A stretch of DNA of 6,921 nucleotides from Acidimicrobiia bacterium UBA6912 (GTDB lineage: Bacteria > Actinomycetota > Acidimicrobiia > Spongiisociales > UBA5794). A model generated the notes under the pieces. That model saw nothing but the letters and a program-made list of their open reading frames with translations, was not told where the DNA came from and made no database searches. Numbering within the stretch: the first letter of the stretch is position 1; every line of letters begins with the position of its first letter. The translations under genes were made by a program, and so were the position numbers. This document shows, in pieces, positions 6,119-6,921 of the stretch. The stretch spans positions 1-6,921 of the forward strand of contig DKBA01000039.1 of assembly GCA_002450985.1 (NCBI GenBank), in the 5' to 3' direction.

Positions 6119-6124
6119 AAGGTA
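6119..6124 (-). promoter_or_regulatory. Candidate -10 element of a leaderless lipoprotein transcript
   Basis: TACCTT (minus strand) fits TANNNT and ends 7 nt before the ATG at 6111, so transcription would begin about 1 nt before the start codon. No Shine-Dalgarno sequence is present. This supports 6111 over the longer in-frame start at 6180. Confidence 0.4.
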
Positions 6125-6188
6125 CCCGGGGCGAGCACCAATCCGACATCGGCGCCGCCGGCAGAGGGTGCGGCGACCAAGCGGCAGA

Positions 6189-6223
6189 TCGTCGCGGGAG
6201 CACCTCAGGCACTCCCGCGACGA
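6189..6223 (-). terminator. Terminator hairpin of the RRM-infA operon
   Basis: Perfect 12-bp inverted repeat: TCGTCGCGGGAG (6189-6200) and CTCCCGCGACGA (6212-6223) around an 11-nt loop. It begins 5 nt after the infA stop codon in the minus-strand transcript. The sequence beyond the stem is not U-rich, so it is either a U-less actinobacterial terminator or an mRNA 3'-end stabiliser. Confidence 0.75.
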
Positions 6224-6228
6224 CGTGC

Positions 6229-6453
6229 TCACCGGTAGCGCCAGACGATCCGACCTCGGGTCGGGTCGTAGGCGGAGACCTCGAGCTCGACGCGGTCACC
6301 CGGAATGATCCGGATGAGGCGCCCTTGGCGCATCTTGCCCGAGGCGCGCGCCGTCACCTCATGGCCGGAGTCGAGCCGGACCTTGAAGGTGGCGTTGCGC
6401 AGAGTTGCGACGACGGTTCCTTGCGCCCGGAAGACATCGTCGGTGGAGGCCAC
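6229..6453 (-). CDS. infA: Translation initiation factor IF-1 (divergent form)
   Basis: Small OB-fold protein of 74 aa that binds the A site of the 30S subunit during initiation with IF-2 and IF-3. Family landmarks are present: QGTVVATLRNATFKVRL (11-27), GHEVTARASGKMR (30-42), IRIIPGDRVELEVSAYD (47-63) and TRGRIVWRYR (65-74). It departs from the usual form: TLPN is TLRN, the AHISGK segment is ARASGK, and the usual KNY between GKMR and IRI is QGRL, a one-residue insertion that loses the aromatic. The GTG start at 6453 is 3 nt after the RRM stop codon and lacks a Shine-Dalgarno sequence, so translation probably depends on coupling to the upstream gene. infA usually sits near rpmJ-rpsM-rpsK in Actinobacteria; here it pairs with an RNA-binding protein, so this may be a second copy. 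Family assignment is firm; the paralogue idea is inference. Confidence 0.93.
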   Translation of the reverse strand: MASTDDVFRAQGTVVATLRNATFKVRLDSGHEVTARASGKMRQGRLIRIIPGDRVELEVSAYDPTRGRIVWRYR

Positions 6454-6456
6454 GCG

Positions 6457-6705
6457 CTATCGCCGCTTCGGCTGGGCCTCGTTGACCCGCAACTTGCGCC
6501 CGTCGTGGTCGAAACCATCGAGCTCCTGGATGGCGCGGCGCGCCTCGTCGTTGTTGGCCATCTCCACGAAGCCGAAGCCTCGGGAGCGACCGGTGTCGCG
6601 GTCCATGATGACGGCTGCCGAGTCGACCTGGCCGTACTGGCCAAAGAGACGCTCGAGGTCATCGGACGTGGCGCGGAAGGGAAGGTTCCCGACGTAGATG
6701 TTCAT
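6457..6705 (-). CDS. Single-RRM RNA-binding protein (bacterial Rbp type)
   Basis: Cytosolic protein of 82 aa made of one RNA recognition motif. RNP2 is IYVGNL (3-8) and RNP1 is RGFGFVEM (42-49); the aromatics Y4, F44 and F46 that stack on RNA bases are kept. The ARRAIQELDGFDHDGRKLRV stretch (55-74) forms the last helix and strand. After the RRM there are only a few residues ending in PKRR, without the Gly-rich tail of many cyanobacterial cold-induced Rbp proteins. The ATG at 6705 is preferred because it begins the RRM directly and follows AGAAAGG at 6720-6726; an in-frame GTG at 6822 would add 39 Arg-rich residues with no domain. First gene of an operon with infA 3 nt downstream. Likely an RNA chaperone or mRNA-binding factor for translation or stress adaptation; its RNA targets are unknown. 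Confidence 0.9.
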   Translation of the reverse strand: MNIYVGNLPFRATSDDLERLFGQYGQVDSAAVIMDRDTGRSRGFGFVEMANNDEARRAIQELDGFDHDGRKLRVNEAQPKRR

Positions 6706-6719
6706 TGTGGCGCTGTCGC

Positions 6720-6726
6720 CCTTTCT
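6720..6726 (-). promoter_or_regulatory. Ribosome binding site of the RRM gene
   Basis: AGAAAGG (minus strand) would pair with the CCUUUCU 3' end of 16S rRNA. It lies 14 nt before the ATG at 6705, a long spacing that is partly offset because it pairs with the extreme 3' end of the rRNA. It starts 2 nt after the second arm of the leader inverted repeat. Confidence 0.5.
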
Positions 6727-6728
6727 CC

Positions 6729-6783
6729 ATCCGTCCCATCTGACTCGGACATGGTGTACTCGGCCTACTCGAAGGGGACGGAT
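6729..6783 (-). promoter_or_regulatory. Inverted repeat in the 5' leader of the RRM-infA operon
   Basis: Perfect 9-bp arms ATCCGTCCC (6729-6737) and GGGACGGAT (6775-6783) enclose 37 nt. In the minus-strand transcript the second arm ends 2 nt before the AGAAAGG ribosome binding site, so folding could affect ribosome access. The enclosed stretch also repeats ACTCG three times. A role as a temperature- or protein-responsive leader is inference. Confidence 0.45.
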
Positions 6784-6823
6784 CAGGGAGCGAGGCGAGT
6801 CGCCGCACTTGGGGCGAAACACG

Positions 6824-6829
6824 AGTGTA
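6824..6829 (-). promoter_or_regulatory. Candidate -10 element of the RRM-infA operon
   Basis: TACACT (minus strand) matches TATAAT at 4 of 6 positions and fits TANNNT. Transcription would begin near 6817, giving a leader of about 110 nt that contains the whole 9-bp inverted repeat. The -35 region is weak: GTGACC at 6849-6854 with a 19-bp spacer. Apart from this and the terminal palindrome, I see no gene or RNA in 6784-6921. Confidence 0.35.
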
Positions 6830-6901
6830 CCGCACGCACGGGGTGGGTGGTCACATCTGGCTTCACTCGACCCCCGTGACGTCGGCGCCTGCGAAACTCC
6901 A

Positions 6902-6917
6902 CCGCTCCCGGGAGCGG
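6902..6917. terminator. Perfect 16-bp palindrome at the right edge
   Basis: CCGCTCCCGGGAGCGG is fully self-complementary. As RNA it would form a 6-bp GC stem with a 4-nt loop. It may be the terminator of a gene beyond the right edge on either strand, or a protein-binding palindrome; the window ends too soon to decide. Confidence 0.4.
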
Positions 6918-6921
6918 CGGC

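Noticed and set aside
6112..6180. N-terminal extension of the lipoprotein from 6180
   Set aside because: It would put 23 non-signal residues ahead of a good lipoprotein signal peptide, and it starts within 10 nt of the infA terminator hairpin.
6706..6822. RRM protein starting at the GTG at 6822
   Set aside because: The added 39 residues are Arg-rich with no domain, cover the leader inverted repeat and overlap the expected transcription start region; the RRM begins at 6705.
6737..6860. Single CATCTGA (6737-6743) and CATCTGG (6854-6860) as more copies of the heptamer family
   Set aside because: Isolated 7-mers are expected a few times by chance in 7 kb; only the 16-nt match at 2421-2436 stands out.

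Overview
This is a GC-rich stretch of an actinobacterial-type chromosome. I infer Actinomycetota, perhaps Acidimicrobiia, from four things: strong G/C third-position bias, GTG starts, TANNNT elements 6-9 nt before start codons with no Shine-Dalgarno sequence (leaderless-like genes), and hairpin terminators lacking a U tract. The class-level placement is a guess. There are eight protein genes, intergenic space is short, and I see no RNA gene, insertion sequence, phage gene, CRISPR array or defence locus.

Layout. Positions 1-131 hold a terminator-like hairpin, a seven-copy heptamer tandem repeat and the leader of a CPA2-type cation/proton antiporter (132-1400, +). Convergent to it is a two-domain GNAT acetyltransferase (1425-2360, -), which looks like an aminoglycoside 6'-N-acetyltransferase-like domain fused to a diamine/spermine acetyltransferase-like domain. 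A 91-bp gap carrying a hairpin, and a second copy of the heptamer sequence, separates it from a two-gene operon: ribokinase (3396-4301, -) followed after 2 nt by a nucleoside hydrolase (2452-3393, -). Together these would turn ribonucleosides into free base plus ribose-5-phosphate. Divergent from ribokinase is a four-helix membrane protein of unknown function (4415-4831, +). It converges on a secreted lipoprotein with a GSDH/soluble-glucose-dehydrogenase-like beta-propeller (4849-6111, -).

The right end is a compact RNA/translation operon on the minus strand: a single-RRM RNA-binding protein (6457-6705), then 3 nt later a divergent IF-1 (6229-6453), closed by a perfect 12-bp hairpin. Its leader is predicted to be about 110 nt long and contains a perfect 9-bp inverted repeat whose second arm stops 2 nt before the Shine-Dalgarno sequence. 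This suggests RNA-level, possibly cold-related, control.

Most of the window is ordinary metabolism and transport. I cannot demonstrate a wholly new system. The points most worth a second look are the RRM/IF-1 operon with its structured leader, the dispersed heptamer repeat, and the double acetyltransferase.
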